DNA from: Abiotrophia defectiva ATCC 49176
GTDB lineage: Bacteria > Bacillota > Bacilli > Lactobacillales > Aerococcaceae
NCBI RefSeq assembly: GCF_000160075.2
Contig: NZ_KI535340.1
Location: 275,120 to 339,119 of the forward strand
DNA: 64,000 nucleotides
Direction: 5' to 3'
Below the pieces are notes generated by a model. The model was not told the origin of the DNA. It ran no database searches and saw nothing but the letters and a program-made list of their open reading frames with translations. Both the position numbers and the translations under genes were made by a program. Of the stretch, positions 53,275 through 61,648 are shown piece by piece (position 1 is the first letter of the stretch; each line of letters begins with the position of its first letter).

Positions 53275-54491
53275 GGACAGAAAAACTCCTTCACTGCTTT
53301 GGTAACCTCGATAAAACGTGCGACTTCTTGTGCATCATTATAGAGCGCCATACTTGCCCGCAAAGTCGCTGCCTGACCTAAGCGGCGCATTAAAGGCTGG
53401 GCACAATGGTGGCCTGCTCGTAGGGCAATGCCTTCTAAATCATAGGCCGTCGCCGCATCATGGGGATGGACACCCGAAATATTGAAGGTCACAATGCCGT
53501 GGCCGTGTCCATAGACTTCCACACCGGGAATAGCCTGTAGGCCTCTTGCAAGTTCTAGCGTCAGATGACTTTCATGGGCTTCCATCTCCTGCCATCCGAT
53601 AGCGGACAGCCATTCAATGGCGGCTGCCAAGCCAATGGCCTGAGCAATAGGCGGCGTCCCCCCTTCGAATTTCTGTGGAGCGACCGCATAGTCTGTTTGG
53701 TAATCTCCTACTTGATGAACCATTTCACCACCGTAGAAAAATGGTTGGCAAGTGGCATGATGTTCTTGCTTGAGATAACAAACCCCAATGCCAGTCGGAC
53801 CGTAGAGCTTATGACCACTCCAACAGTAGGCATCGACTCCCAGACTTCCTACATCTACTGGCAAATGGGCGACCGCCTGAGCACCATCCACAATGACCTT
53901 AATGCCTCGTGGTTTAGCCCAGGCTGTTAAAGCAGCTATATCCTGAGAGATACCCAAGACATTGGAGACATGATGGATGGTAATGACCTTAAGTTTGGCC
54001 CAATCGCTGTCTTCCAAGGCCACTAAATCCAAGTGATGATCCTCCGTCAAGGGGAGATACCGGAGTTTGGCACCCTTCTCTTGAGCTAGGACTTGCCAAG
54101 GCACTAGATTGGAATGATGTTCTAGGTAGGTCACTCCAATTTGGTCTCCTGGCTGTAAACTAGGTCCTATCCAACGGTCCGCCAGAAAATTCAAACCCGC
54201 AGTAGTCCCACTGGTAAAAATAATTTCTTGCGGCTGGGCACCCATGAAGTCAGCTACTCTCTGGCGGGCTGCTTCATAGTCTTGAGTGGCTCGGTTGGCC
54301 AGACTATGAACCCCACGATGGATATTGGCATTGTCTTGGAGATAGTAATCAGCCAAGCAATCCAAGACAAGCTGTGGCTTCTGACTAGTCGCCGCATTAT
54401 CAAAATAAATCAAGTCTTGGCCATGGACCTTTTGCTTGAGTATGGGAAAGTCCTTAGCCCATGGTGATGGGCTAGTAATCTCTGCTGGCAT
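53271..54491 (-). CDS. sufS: Cysteine desulfurase SufS
   Basis: A group II desulfurase of 406 residues: YFDNAATSQKP (about 29-39), HHVSNVLG (about 173-180), PLP Lys228 in WSGHKLYGPTG, and catalytic cysteine in LRAGHHCAQPL (about 365). The short active-site loop requires SufU for turnover. Between sufD and sufU in the operon; coupled by overlap to sufU. Confidence 0.96.
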   Translation of the reverse strand: MPAEITSPSPWAKDFPILKQKVHGQDLIYFDNAATSQKPQLVLDCLADYYLQDNANIHRGVHSLANRATQDYEAARQRVADFMGAQPQEIIFTSGTTAGLNFLADRWIGPSLQPGDQIGVTYLEHHSNLVPWQVLAQEKGAKLRYLPLTEDHHLDLVALEDSDWAKLKVITIHHVSNVLGISQDIAALTAWAKPRGIKVIVDGAQAVAHLPVDVGSLGVDAYCWSGHKLYGPTGIGVCYLKQEHHATCQPFFYGGEMVHQVGDYQTDYAVAPQKFEGGTPPIAQAIGLAAAIEWLSAIGWQEMEAHESHLTLELARGLQAIPGVEVYGHGHGIVTFNISGVHPHDAATAYDLEGIALRAGHHCAQPLMRRLGQAATLRASMALYNDAQEVARFIEVTKAVKEFFCP

Positions 54492-54519
54492 GTACTGTCT
54501 CCTTTCGTTTTTAATAGGC

Positions 54520-55827
54520 TTAATCTTCCTGGCTACCTTCTAAACCACTTAATTTACGGTCTATAATTTCTACTAACTGTCGTCTGATTTCTGCCGAAGG
54601 CATTTGCACAATAACTGGGCCTAGGAAACCACGTACTACTAAATACTCAGCAGCTTCACGGCTTAAGCCTCGGCTCATCAGGTAGTAGAGTTGCTCTTCA
54701 TCTACTTGCCCTACAGAAGCCGCGTGTCCTGCAGTCACTTCAAATTCTTCAATTAAAAGGATAGGGTTGGCATCGCCTCGAGCCTTCTCAGATAACATGA
54801 GTACTCGGCTTTCCTGCTGAGCATCGGCGCCCTTGGCGTATTTTTCAATCAGCCCAATCCCGTTGAAGGTCAAGGTTGCCCGGTCCAAGATAACCCCATG
54901 CTGCAGAATGTTCCCGACAGAATGATTACCTCGGTTAACTACCTTAGAATCAATGCCTTGGATTTGCTTACCGGTTGAAATACCGACAATCTGCACTTGT
55001 GATTCAGAACCATCACCATTGAGGTAGGTGTCTAAGTCTAAGATGACATTACCGTCATTAAGTTCACCGATAGCCCAATCAATTTTAGCATCGCGCGCCG
55101 TTTGGGCATAACGCTTAATGTAGGCGTGGCTTTTGGCCCCTAGGGTATCGACTGCTGAATACTTAATCTGTGCGCCAGCCTTAACGACCACTTCAACGAA
55201 ATAGGTAGCAGAGTTTGGCTTATCACCATAAGTTTCTAAACGCTCCACATAATCTAAACTCGCCCCTTGTTCAAGCACAATCAGGACATGCTTGTTGAAG
55301 GCTTGACCATAGCGACTGTCTTGAACCAAGAGGGCTTCTAGCGGCAAAGTCACAGCCACATTTCTTGGAACATAGATGAAGAGCCCCCCATTCATAAAAG
55401 CCGTATGATAGGCTTCTATTTGGTCTTCATGGGCACCAATCACCGAAAAGAGATGTTCCTTAACCAAGTCAGGATAGTCAGCAAGAGCTTGGAACAAATC
55501 CGTCACAATTACCCCTTGATCGACTAAGTCTTGGTCCAAACTTTCTACTAGGGTATGATTGCCCACATGCACAATCTGCCCACTCAGATGGTCTTGCTCA
55601 GCCAAAGCTGCATCCAGACCATAGAGTAAAGGCTCCTCTAGCGTTTGTGGCGCTACTACTTCTTGGGACAAGAGGGGCCAACGGTGATACTTAACCCGCT
55701 CAATCACTGGCAACTGCAAATCCTGCCAGACTGAATGAGCTTGATTTTGAATAGCGCGGAACCAGTCTGGCAGACCGGCAAAAGTAGCCAAAGCCTGCAT
55801 CTGGTCTAAATAGTGTTTGCTAGTCAT
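54520..55827 (-). CDS. sufD: Fe-S assembly protein SufD
   Basis: A 435-residue SufB paralogue in the SufBC2D complex. Beta-helix core with NGGLFIYVPRNV (about 147-158), GNHSVGNILQHGVI (about 305-318), EFEVTAGHAASVGQVDEEQL (about 362-381) and LMSRGLSREAAEYLVVRGF near 390. The conserved histidine at the SufB-SufD interface (TAGHAAS) is present. 8 bases after sufC. Confidence 0.95.
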   Translation of the reverse strand: MTSKHYLDQMQALATFAGLPDWFRAIQNQAHSVWQDLQLPVIERVKYHRWPLLSQEVVAPQTLEEPLLYGLDAALAEQDHLSGQIVHVGNHTLVESLDQDLVDQGVIVTDLFQALADYPDLVKEHLFSVIGAHEDQIEAYHTAFMNGGLFIYVPRNVAVTLPLEALLVQDSRYGQAFNKHVLIVLEQGASLDYVERLETYGDKPNSATYFVEVVVKAGAQIKYSAVDTLGAKSHAYIKRYAQTARDAKIDWAIGELNDGNVILDLDTYLNGDGSESQVQIVGISTGKQIQGIDSKVVNRGNHSVGNILQHGVILDRATLTFNGIGLIEKYAKGADAQQESRVLMLSEKARGDANPILLIEEFEVTAGHAASVGQVDEEQLYYLMSRGLSREAAEYLVVRGFLGPVIVQMPSAEIRRQLVEIIDRKLSGLEGSQED

Positions 55828-55835
55828 GCTATCAC

Positions 55836-56606
55836 CTAGGCTTTCTCATCATAGTGAAGACCTAATTCTTCACTGATACCCTTATAACCTTCCGCCTCCA
55901 AGCGTTTAGCTAATTCGGCATCGCCTGTCATTACCACGCGCCCTTCCATCATAATGTGGACCACATCGGGCGTGATGTAATTGAGTAATCTTTGATAGTG
56001 GGTGATAATCAGGGAACCAAAACCTTCCCCCCGCATGGCATTTACGCCCTTGGATACCACTTTAAGGGCATCAATATCGAGACCAGAGTCGATTTCATCC
56101 AAAATAGCAAAGCTAGGCTCAATCATGAGGCATTGTAGGATTTCATTACGCTTCTTCTCCCCACCTGAAAAACCTTCATTGAGATAGCGTTCGGCCATTT
56201 CTTCTGGCATATCTAGTAGCGCCATCTTCTCATCCAATTTCTTGATGAATTCGCGGACGCCCATCTTGTTGTCGTCATCCCGTCGAGAGTTAATGGCTGC
56301 GCGCATAAACTCAGCGTTGGTGACGCCTGGAATCTCACTTGGATATTGCACCGCCAAGAAAAGACCAGCACGGGCGCGTTCATCTACTTCCATCTCTAAG
56401 ACATCTTCACCATCTAAGAGAATCTCACCTTGGGTTACTTGATAGGCAGGGTTACCCATAATGGCCGCTGCTAGCGTGGACTTCCCGGTCCCGTTTGGTC
56501 CCATGACCGCATGAATTTCTCCTGTTTTGAGGGTTAAGTTAACCCCTTTAAGGATTTCCTTACCTTCAATGGCCACATGCAAATCCTTGATTTCTAATAC
56601 TGGCAT
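55836..56606 (-). CDS. sufC: Fe-S assembly ATPase SufC
   Basis: A soluble ABC-type ATPase of 256 residues: Walker A GPNGTGKSTLA (about 35-45), signature FSGGEKKRNE (about 145-154), Walker B FAILDEIDSGLD (about 167-178), switch histidine in IITHYQR (about 201). It powers the SufBCD scaffold. First gene of the operon, with its own promoter 34 bases upstream. Confidence 0.96.
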   Translation of the reverse strand: MPVLEIKDLHVAIEGKEILKGVNLTLKTGEIHAVMGPNGTGKSTLAAAIMGNPAYQVTQGEILLDGEDVLEMEVDERARAGLFLAVQYPSEIPGVTNAEFMRAAINSRRDDDNKMGVREFIKKLDEKMALLDMPEEMAERYLNEGFSGGEKKRNEILQCLMIEPSFAILDEIDSGLDIDALKVVSKGVNAMRGEGFGSLIITHYQRLLNYITPDVVHIMMEGRVVMTGDAELAKRLEAEGYKGISEELGLHYDEKA

Positions 56607-56639
56607 ATCGTCACCTATTCCTTCCTTATAGTCTCTTTT

Positions 56640-56668
56640 ATTCTACCGTTATTTGGCTTGAGACGCAA
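56640..56668 (-). promoter_or_regulatory. Sigma-A promoter of sufCDSUB
   Basis: On the minus strand TTGCGT (56663-56668) and TAGAAT (56640-56645) have 17-base spacing. Confidence 0.6.
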
Positions 56669-56713
56669 TTCATGCGCTTTCTTTTGAGATTTTTGTGCAT
56701 TTCTTTAAACATG

Positions 56714-56740
56714 AAAAAAGAAGCTGGTTAAACCAGCTTC
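56714..56740 (-). terminator. Terminator of the vitamin B6 transport/kinase pair
   Basis: GAAGCTGGTT/AACCAGCTTC stem followed by six T on the minus strand, 10 bases after the ECF gene. Confidence 0.92.
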
Positions 56741-56750
56741 AACATCATCA

Positions 56751-57314
56751 CTATTGGCCAATTGGATGGAAACGTTCGATTGCACGCTTCATTGGATAGT
56801 AGAGAATCCCTACTAAGATGGCTGTTACGATAGCCGTGAAGAAGGTGGCCGGCATCTTCTCGACTACTTTTGCCATGGCTGCATTCCAGCTAGAACCTAA
56901 AACTAATTGTTGCGCCACAATGGAGACTGGCCGGCTGACAATCTTGACTAAACCAGCCACAATGGAAACCGCAACAAGGTTAAAGCGCGTGTCACGTTTC
57001 TTAAATACATAGGTGTAGACTGCATTAACCGTGACCAAAACCAGAGCTGCTTCCAAAAGCGTAAAGGCGACAGAAGCCGCAAAGCCATTGAGCACATCGA
57101 AGATGAAAAGACCCAAAAAGGAAGCAATAGAACCACGCTTGAAGCCTAGCAGTAAGACGGATAAAACAACCAAGGCATTGCCGGCATGAACCATGGTTCT
57201 ACCCGGCATCTGAATTTTTAAATAAGTAATCGCAAAATAGATAAGTGCTGCGAATAAGCCAATTTCAATATAGCCGACTAAGCGACGGTGAAAGGCTGTT
57301 TTTGTTTGATTCAT
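56751..57314 (-). CDS. ECF transporter S component, probably for vitamin B6
   Basis: A 187-residue membrane protein with about five to six helices and the ECF-S family motif near its middle (HAGNALVVLSVLLLGFKRG, about 42-60, FIFDVLNG). It captures a vitamin and works with the shared EcfA-A'-T module encoded elsewhere. Coupling by ATGA overlap to a pyridoxal kinase gene and the facing PdxR-type regulator point to pyridoxine/pyridoxal (PdxU-like). Substrate is inferred from context only. Confidence 0.82.
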   Translation of the reverse strand: MNQTKTAFHRRLVGYIEIGLFAALIYFAITYLKIQMPGRTMVHAGNALVVLSVLLLGFKRGSIASFLGLFIFDVLNGFAASVAFTLLEAALVLVTVNAVYTYVFKKRDTRFNLVAVSIVAGLVKIVSRPVSIVAQQLVLGSSWNAAMAKVVEKMPATFFTAIVTAILVGILYYPMKRAIERFHPIGQ

Positions 57315-58132
57315 AATGAGTCCTCTTTTCTTAAGGTTTTACTGATAAAAGGTAAATAAGGCTGATAATAAAGTTCCTGGCGAGCTATAGCTTGGTTTAA
57401 CTCCTGGTTTTCTACTGCACGACCAACCAGGTCAACACACCATTGGCATGTCGCTTCTAGAGATAGACCACTTACCTGGCAAGCTAGGAAGCAAGAAGTG
57501 AAGAAGTCTCCAGTGCCAAACAAATGACAATCTTGGCGCTGAGTCCAAGCCTCTTGATTAGAACCAAAAGCCACCCCAATCTGATCATCCGCTTCAATTC
57601 CTGTGATGACCCAAGAATTATGAGCAGATTCAAGATTAGCCAAAGTCTCAAGAGCTTGCTTATCTTCCTGAGTCTTAACTAACTCGGCATCTAGGCCAGC
57701 CAAGAGATAGGCCTCCGTCAAATTCGGCAGGGCATAATCGGCTAGGGCAACCAGTTCTTGCATAGCTGTAACATAATCGTGATCCAATCCGGTATAAAGC
57801 TGACCACAATCTCCCATGATAGGGTCCACCACCAAAAAGGTATCGGACTGGTAATGTTTATACCAGTTTACAAATTGGTGAATCTGGCTGGCATTGCCAA
57901 AATATCCGGTCACGATAGCCTGAAACTTGACCTGCCGCCAAGCCATTAAAGAGGCCGAAAAGGCTGCGTCCAAACTCTCGCGGTAGACTGGCCAACGTCC
58001 GGTATGGTGAGTTAAGTAAACTGTAGGCAGGAGGGTCACCTCGTAACCAGCTGCATTCAATACAGCTAAATTCGTTAAACCAGCCACCTGGCCTGTGCCA
58101 GGAATATCATTCACTACCAAAATACTTGCCAT
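57311..58132 (-). CDS. pdxK: Pyridoxal/pyridoxamine kinase
   Basis: A ribokinase-fold enzyme of 273 residues phosphorylates B6 vitamers in the cytosol. VNDIPGTGQVA (about 6-16), VTGYFGNASQ (about 74-83), VVDPIMGD (about 102-109), PNLTEAYLLAG (about 137-147) and the anion hole GTGDFFTSCFL (about 227-237) with the catalytic aspartate. The serine usually found in the N-terminal D-S/D-I-x-G segment is changed as in PdxY-like enzymes. Overlaps the S-component gene; divergent from pdxR. Confidence 0.92.
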   Translation of the reverse strand: MASILVVNDIPGTGQVAGLTNLAVLNAAGYEVTLLPTVYLTHHTGRWPVYRESLDAAFSASLMAWRQVKFQAIVTGYFGNASQIHQFVNWYKHYQSDTFLVVDPIMGDCGQLYTGLDHDYVTAMQELVALADYALPNLTEAYLLAGLDAELVKTQEDKQALETLANLESAHNSWVITGIEADDQIGVAFGSNQEAWTQRQDCHLFGTGDFFTSCFLACQVSGLSLEATCQWCVDLVGRAVENQELNQAIARQELYYQPYLPFISKTLRKEDSL

Positions 58133-58167
58133 TCAATTCCCTCCCTCTGCTTGTTATCATACCCTAT

Positions 58168-58213
58168 TTCTGGTACCATTAATAGTGCCAGTTTCTTATA
58201 AATGACTAGTACC
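58168..58213. promoter_or_regulatory. Three-part operator between pdxK and the PdxR-type gene
   Basis: CTGGTAC (58168-58174) and GTGCCAG (58183-58189) form an inverted pair, and GTACCAG (58207-58213) repeats the second half in direct orientation 24 bases on. TATAAA at 58195-58200 lies between. Mixed inverted and direct repeats in a divergent promoter are the usual pattern for MocR regulators, so both pdxK and the regulator are probably controlled here. Confidence 0.65.
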
Positions 58214-58227
58214 AGTTGGAGGACTCT

Positions 58228-59631
58228 ATGCTTATTCATCTCGACCCAAACAAGAAAGAAGCGCTCTACAGTCAACTTTATCAGGCTATTAAAAATCAAA
58301 TCCATTCCGGCCACTTAGCTGCCCATCAAAAGCTCCCAAGCAAACGCCAATTGGCCAAGGATTTAGGCATCAGCCTCAATACCGTCATTAACGCCTATGA
58401 CCAATTAAGCCTCGAAGGCTACCTAGAAACCAAACCACGCCAAGGATACTTCGTGGCCGATGTGCGTTTCCAAGTCCAACTGGCTTCGGAAGAAGCCAGC
58501 CTCACCACTAGTCCTAGCCCAAGTTGGCGTCACGACTTAACTAAGGCCGAAACCGACCCAAGTCTCTTTCCCTATGAAATTTTCCGTAGGCTTTATACTC
58601 AGCGATTTGACTCCCAGTCCCCTGACTTGCTTGAGCCTAGTTCTGTTCAGGGCTTAGCGCCACTTAGAAGTAGTTTGGCCAGCTATTTAGCCAACGAACG
58701 TGGTGTTCCATGTCAACCAGACCAACTAATCCTCGGCCCTAATGCTCAGGCCCTCTATCAAGTTTTAGTCCAGCTCCTTCCTCCTAAGCGTCGAATTGGG
58801 ATTGAAGATCCCGGCTACCACGCTCAGCTACCATTTCTGAAAGAAATGGGTTGGCAGGTTCAAGCCTGCCCACTTGATCAACTAGGCTTAGCTATTGAAG
58901 AAGCGCCGCTGGACCAGTTAGATATTCTCAGCGTTACTCCTACCCATCAATTTCCGACTGGATCCCTTATGCCCCTAACCCGTCGCCAAGCCATCTTAGA
59001 CTGGGCTAGACAGAGTCCTAATCGTTGGATTATTGAAGATGACTACGATAGCCAATTTAAATACTCGGGACGCCCTATCCCCTCTCTAGCACAATTAGAC
59101 CAAGGAAATCAAGTAATCTATATGGGTAGCCTGTCCCGCATTCTCAGTCCTGGCCTCCGCATCAGCTATATGGTATTACCAACAAGCCTTCTATCTCTTT
59201 TCTATCAGAAGGAAAAGCAATTCGCAGTCAACCTCAATACCATCTCTCAGTATGCTATTCACGATTTTATCCAGCAAGGTCACTTAGAACGCCATCTCAA
59301 TCGAGCCCGGAGCTTCTACAAACGCAAGCGTGATAGGCTGATTAACGCCATTGAAGCGCAAGATCCTCAAGCCCAACTCATTGGCCTTGATGCAGGTCTC
59401 CACCTATTAATTCAACCGAGTTTCGCTTTCCATAGCCAGCCTTTCCTAGCCCAGCTAGCTCAGGAGGGCATTCGGCTCAAGACGCTAGCCGACTTCTCTA
59501 TCCAAGCCCAGACTGGCTTCGACCAGCAAATCTTCCTGAGTTTTTCTGGCCTTCCTATGGATGAGGTGGACACGCTCATTAACGACCTCTACCAAGCTCT
59601 GAGACAACATAAAAAGACCACCAAATCTTAG
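58228..59631 (+). CDS. pdxR: MocR/PdxR-type regulator (GntR HTH plus aminotransferase fold)
   Basis: A 467-residue protein: winged-helix GntR domain (about 1-75, KLPSKRQLAKDLGISLNTV) and a fold-type I aminotransferase-like domain (about 110-460) with TPTHQFPTGSLMPL (about 235-248) and IIEDDYDSQFKY (about 268-279). Where relatives have the PLP-linking lysine in the YxGTFSK motif, this protein has SLSRILSP with Arg304 (CGC at 59137-59139). It could sense PLP non-covalently or sense another ligand. TTGGAGG precedes ATG 58228. Divergent from pdxK and the ECF gene, which it probably regulates. Confidence 0.88.
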   Translation: MLIHLDPNKKEALYSQLYQAIKNQIHSGHLAAHQKLPSKRQLAKDLGISLNTVINAYDQLSLEGYLETKPRQGYFVADVRFQVQLASEEASLTTSPSPSWRHDLTKAETDPSLFPYEIFRRLYTQRFDSQSPDLLEPSSVQGLAPLRSSLASYLANERGVPCQPDQLILGPNAQALYQVLVQLLPPKRRIGIEDPGYHAQLPFLKEMGWQVQACPLDQLGLAIEEAPLDQLDILSVTPTHQFPTGSLMPLTRRQAILDWARQSPNRWIIEDDYDSQFKYSGRPIPSLAQLDQGNQVIYMGSLSRILSPGLRISYMVLPTSLLSLFYQKEKQFAVNLNTISQYAIHDFIQQGHLERHLNRARSFYKRKRDRLINAIEAQDPQAQLIGLDAGLHLLIQPSFAFHSQPFLAQLAQEGIRLKTLADFSIQAQTGFDQQIFLSFSGLPMDEVDTLINDLYQALRQHKKTTKS

Positions 59632-59646
59632 TTTGGTGGTCTTTTT
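59611..59646. terminator. Bidirectional terminator between pdxR and nusB
   Basis: AAAGACCACCAAA/TTTGGTGGTCTTT has A/T runs on both sides. The pdxR stop codon lies in its loop and the nusB stop is 4 bases away. Confidence 0.9.
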
Positions 59647-59650
59647 ATGT

Positions 59651-60085
59651 TTAGTTCTTAAGGTCTTTTAGAAGACCTGCCAGTACACCATTAATGAATT
59701 GCTTTGATTTGTCATCACTAAAGGTCTTGGCTAGCTCTACTGCTTCATTGACCGCTACCTTGCTTGGCACTTCGTCCTCACTCACATAGAGCAGTTCGTA
59801 GAAAGCGACACGTAGAATTGCTAGGTCAATCCGCGCCAAGCGATCCAAGGTCCAGTCTTCAGCTAGATAATGACTAATACGTTGGTCTAACTCTTCGGCT
59901 GTTTGATTGACACCCTGAACCAGGCGGTCTAAGTAGGCATCAGAGCCTTCAAATCCAGCTTCAGGGTCGTTACCTGCTTCAAGAGCGAAGGCACAAGCTT
60001 GGTCTAGGCTGACAGGTACTTGAGGTCGTATGAGTTGGAAGATGGTCTGAACAGCCTTCTCCCGAACTTGGTGTCGATTGCTCAT
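59651..60085 (-). CDS. nusB: Transcription antitermination factor NusB
   Basis: An all-helical RNA-binding protein of about 144 residues acting with NusE in rRNA antitermination. N-terminal RHQVREKAVQTIFQL (about 3-17), the central LDRLVQGV, and C-terminal VPSKVAVNEAVELAKTFSDDKSKQFINGVL broken as VAVNEAVELAKTFSD (about 101-115) and FINGVLAGL. ATG 60085 gives the usual MSNRH start; in-frame ATGs at 60115 and 60106 overlap the upstream gene, whose GGTGAG end could act as ribosome site for either. Confidence 0.93.
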   Translation of the reverse strand: MSNRHQVREKAVQTIFQLIRPQVPVSLDQACAFALEAGNDPEAGFEGSDAYLDRLVQGVNQTAEELDQRISHYLAEDWTLDRLARIDLAILRVAFYELLYVSEDEVPSKVAVNEAVELAKTFSDDKSKQFINGVLAGLLKDLKN

Positions 60086-60095
60086 CTTGGTCACA

Positions 60096-60515
60096 CTACT
60101 CACCATCAGTTTCATCTAAATGGAGATAATCCACTGCCTGACTAGCTTCTGTTTGGATGCTAGCAACATGGACATTGACTTCTTGAACAACTAAATCCGT
60201 CATGAAGAAGATTTGTTCCTTAACTTTTTGTTGAACCTTCATGGCTACTTCAGGTACAGAATAACCGTATTTAAGGTCGATTTTAACATCAATGGCAATT
60301 TCTGAATCGTCGCGGCGAACACGAGCGCCAACCCGATCAGGATTCATACCAAAGAATCCACCTACTTCTGTTTGGAAGGATTTGTGGAGTTGGTAGACAC
60401 CTTCTACTTCACTTACAGCTTTAGCTGCAATGGCTTCAAGGACACCAGTAGTGATGTTAATTTCCCCTAAGGGTGCCACCGTTTGTGGTTCAAAATGACT
60501 GTTTTCTTGGGTCAT
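60096..60515 (-). CDS. Asp23/Gls24 family protein (YqhY-like)
   Basis: A 139-residue acidic protein of the Asp23/Gls24 family with GEINITTGVLEAIAAKAV (about 18-35), VRRDDSEIAIDVKIDLKYG (about 67-85) and VQQKVKEQIFFMTDL. In Bacillus the yqhY gene precedes nusB and its product influences acetyl-CoA carboxylase; here accBC are absent but the nusB link remains. Stop lies 10 bases before the likely nusB start. Confidence 0.88.
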   Translation of the reverse strand: MTQENSHFEPQTVAPLGEINITTGVLEAIAAKAVSEVEGVYQLHKSFQTEVGGFFGMNPDRVGARVRRDDSEIAIDVKIDLKYGYSVPEVAMKVQQKVKEQIFFMTDLVVQEVNVHVASIQTEASQAVDYLHLDETDGE

Positions 60516-60537
60516 CTGGGCTTCCTCCTTTTTAGGT

Positions 60538-61605
60538 TTAAACTTCTAAAATAATCAATTCTTTTGGACTGCGGTTGAGCAATTCTACATGGTCTGGATG
60601 AACTACTAAGTCGTCTTCAATCCGCACACCACCTAAGCCTTCGATATAAATACCGGGCTCATTGGTAATGACCATACCAACTTCCACTGGTTGGTCATTC
60701 TTGGCATTAACGCCTGGCGCTTCATGAATGTCCAAACCAACACCGTGACCCAAACTATGGCCGAAGTATTGGCCATAACCTTTTTCACTGATGTAGTCAC
60801 GCGCGATAGCGTCTAGTTCCGCCCCTGTCATACCAGCTTTCGCTTTTTGGTTGACCAAGTTATGGGCATCAAGCACGACATGGTAGATTTCTTCCAGTTT
60901 TGGATCAATCGATCCGACCGCAATAGTCCGGGTCATATCGGAAGAATAACCTTGGTAGTAGCAACCGAAGTCTAAGGTCACTACATCGCCTTCTTCAATC
61001 ACCTTGTCAGAGGCTACCCCATGAGGCATAGCAGAACGTAAGCCACTAGCGATAATGGTATCAAAGGACATGGCACTAGCTCCTAAGGTTTTGAGGTAAC
61101 GTTCTAACTCGTTAGCCACCTCAATCTCAGTGACACCAGGCTTAATGAAGGTCAGAATATGACTGAAGGCTTGGTCCGTAATTTCGCAGGCCTTCTTCAT
61201 GGTTGCCAATTCGTCTGCGTCCTTAATTTCGCGGATTTTCTCAATTAAGCCCTGAGTTGGTACCACTTCTGGGCCAAAGAAGTCCTTAATGCGAAGATAA
61301 GTAGAAACGTTCATTTCGTCCGCTTCAATCCCGACTTTTTGAATCTTATGAGCAACTAAGAAGTCATTAATTTCAGCAAAGATTTCCTTTTTGTTTTGTA
61401 ACAAGGTAAAATCTGGTGCTTGCTTACTTGCTTGCTGCACATAACGGAAATCGGTCACGAAAATGGCTTGATCTGACGTAATAATCAAGGCCGCAGTCGT
61501 CCCTGTAAAATTAGCTAAATAGCGAATATTCTTTAAGTTGGTCACTACCAAGGCATCTAATCCTTGTGCAGCGAGCTGAGCTCTTACTTTTTCAATACGT
61601 GACAT
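60538..61605 (-). CDS. M24B Xaa-Pro peptidase (YqhT-like)
   Basis: A 355-residue metallopeptidase of pita-bread fold. N-terminal creatinase-like domain (about 1-125), catalytic domain with metal ligands in TLDFGCYYQGYSSDMTRT (two Asp, about 213-230), HSLGHGVGLDIHEAP (His, about 287-301), TNEPGIYIEG (Glu, about 317) and GGVRIEDDL (Glu, about 330). It removes residues before proline. ATG 61605 is better spaced from AGAGGA than the in-frame ATG at 61611. In many Firmicutes efp follows; here the Asp23 gene follows instead. Confidence 0.9.
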   Translation of the reverse strand: MSRIEKVRAQLAAQGLDALVVTNLKNIRYLANFTGTTAALIITSDQAIFVTDFRYVQQASKQAPDFTLLQNKKEIFAEINDFLVAHKIQKVGIEADEMNVSTYLRIKDFFGPEVVPTQGLIEKIREIKDADELATMKKACEITDQAFSHILTFIKPGVTEIEVANELERYLKTLGASAMSFDTIIASGLRSAMPHGVASDKVIEEGDVVTLDFGCYYQGYSSDMTRTIAVGSIDPKLEEIYHVVLDAHNLVNQKAKAGMTGAELDAIARDYISEKGYGQYFGHSLGHGVGLDIHEAPGVNAKNDQPVEVGMVITNEPGIYIEGLGGVRIEDDLVVHPDHVELLNRSPKELIILEV

Positions 61606-61648
61606 AAACATTCCTCTTTTCTAATAAGCTTGCCTATTTTGATTCTGC

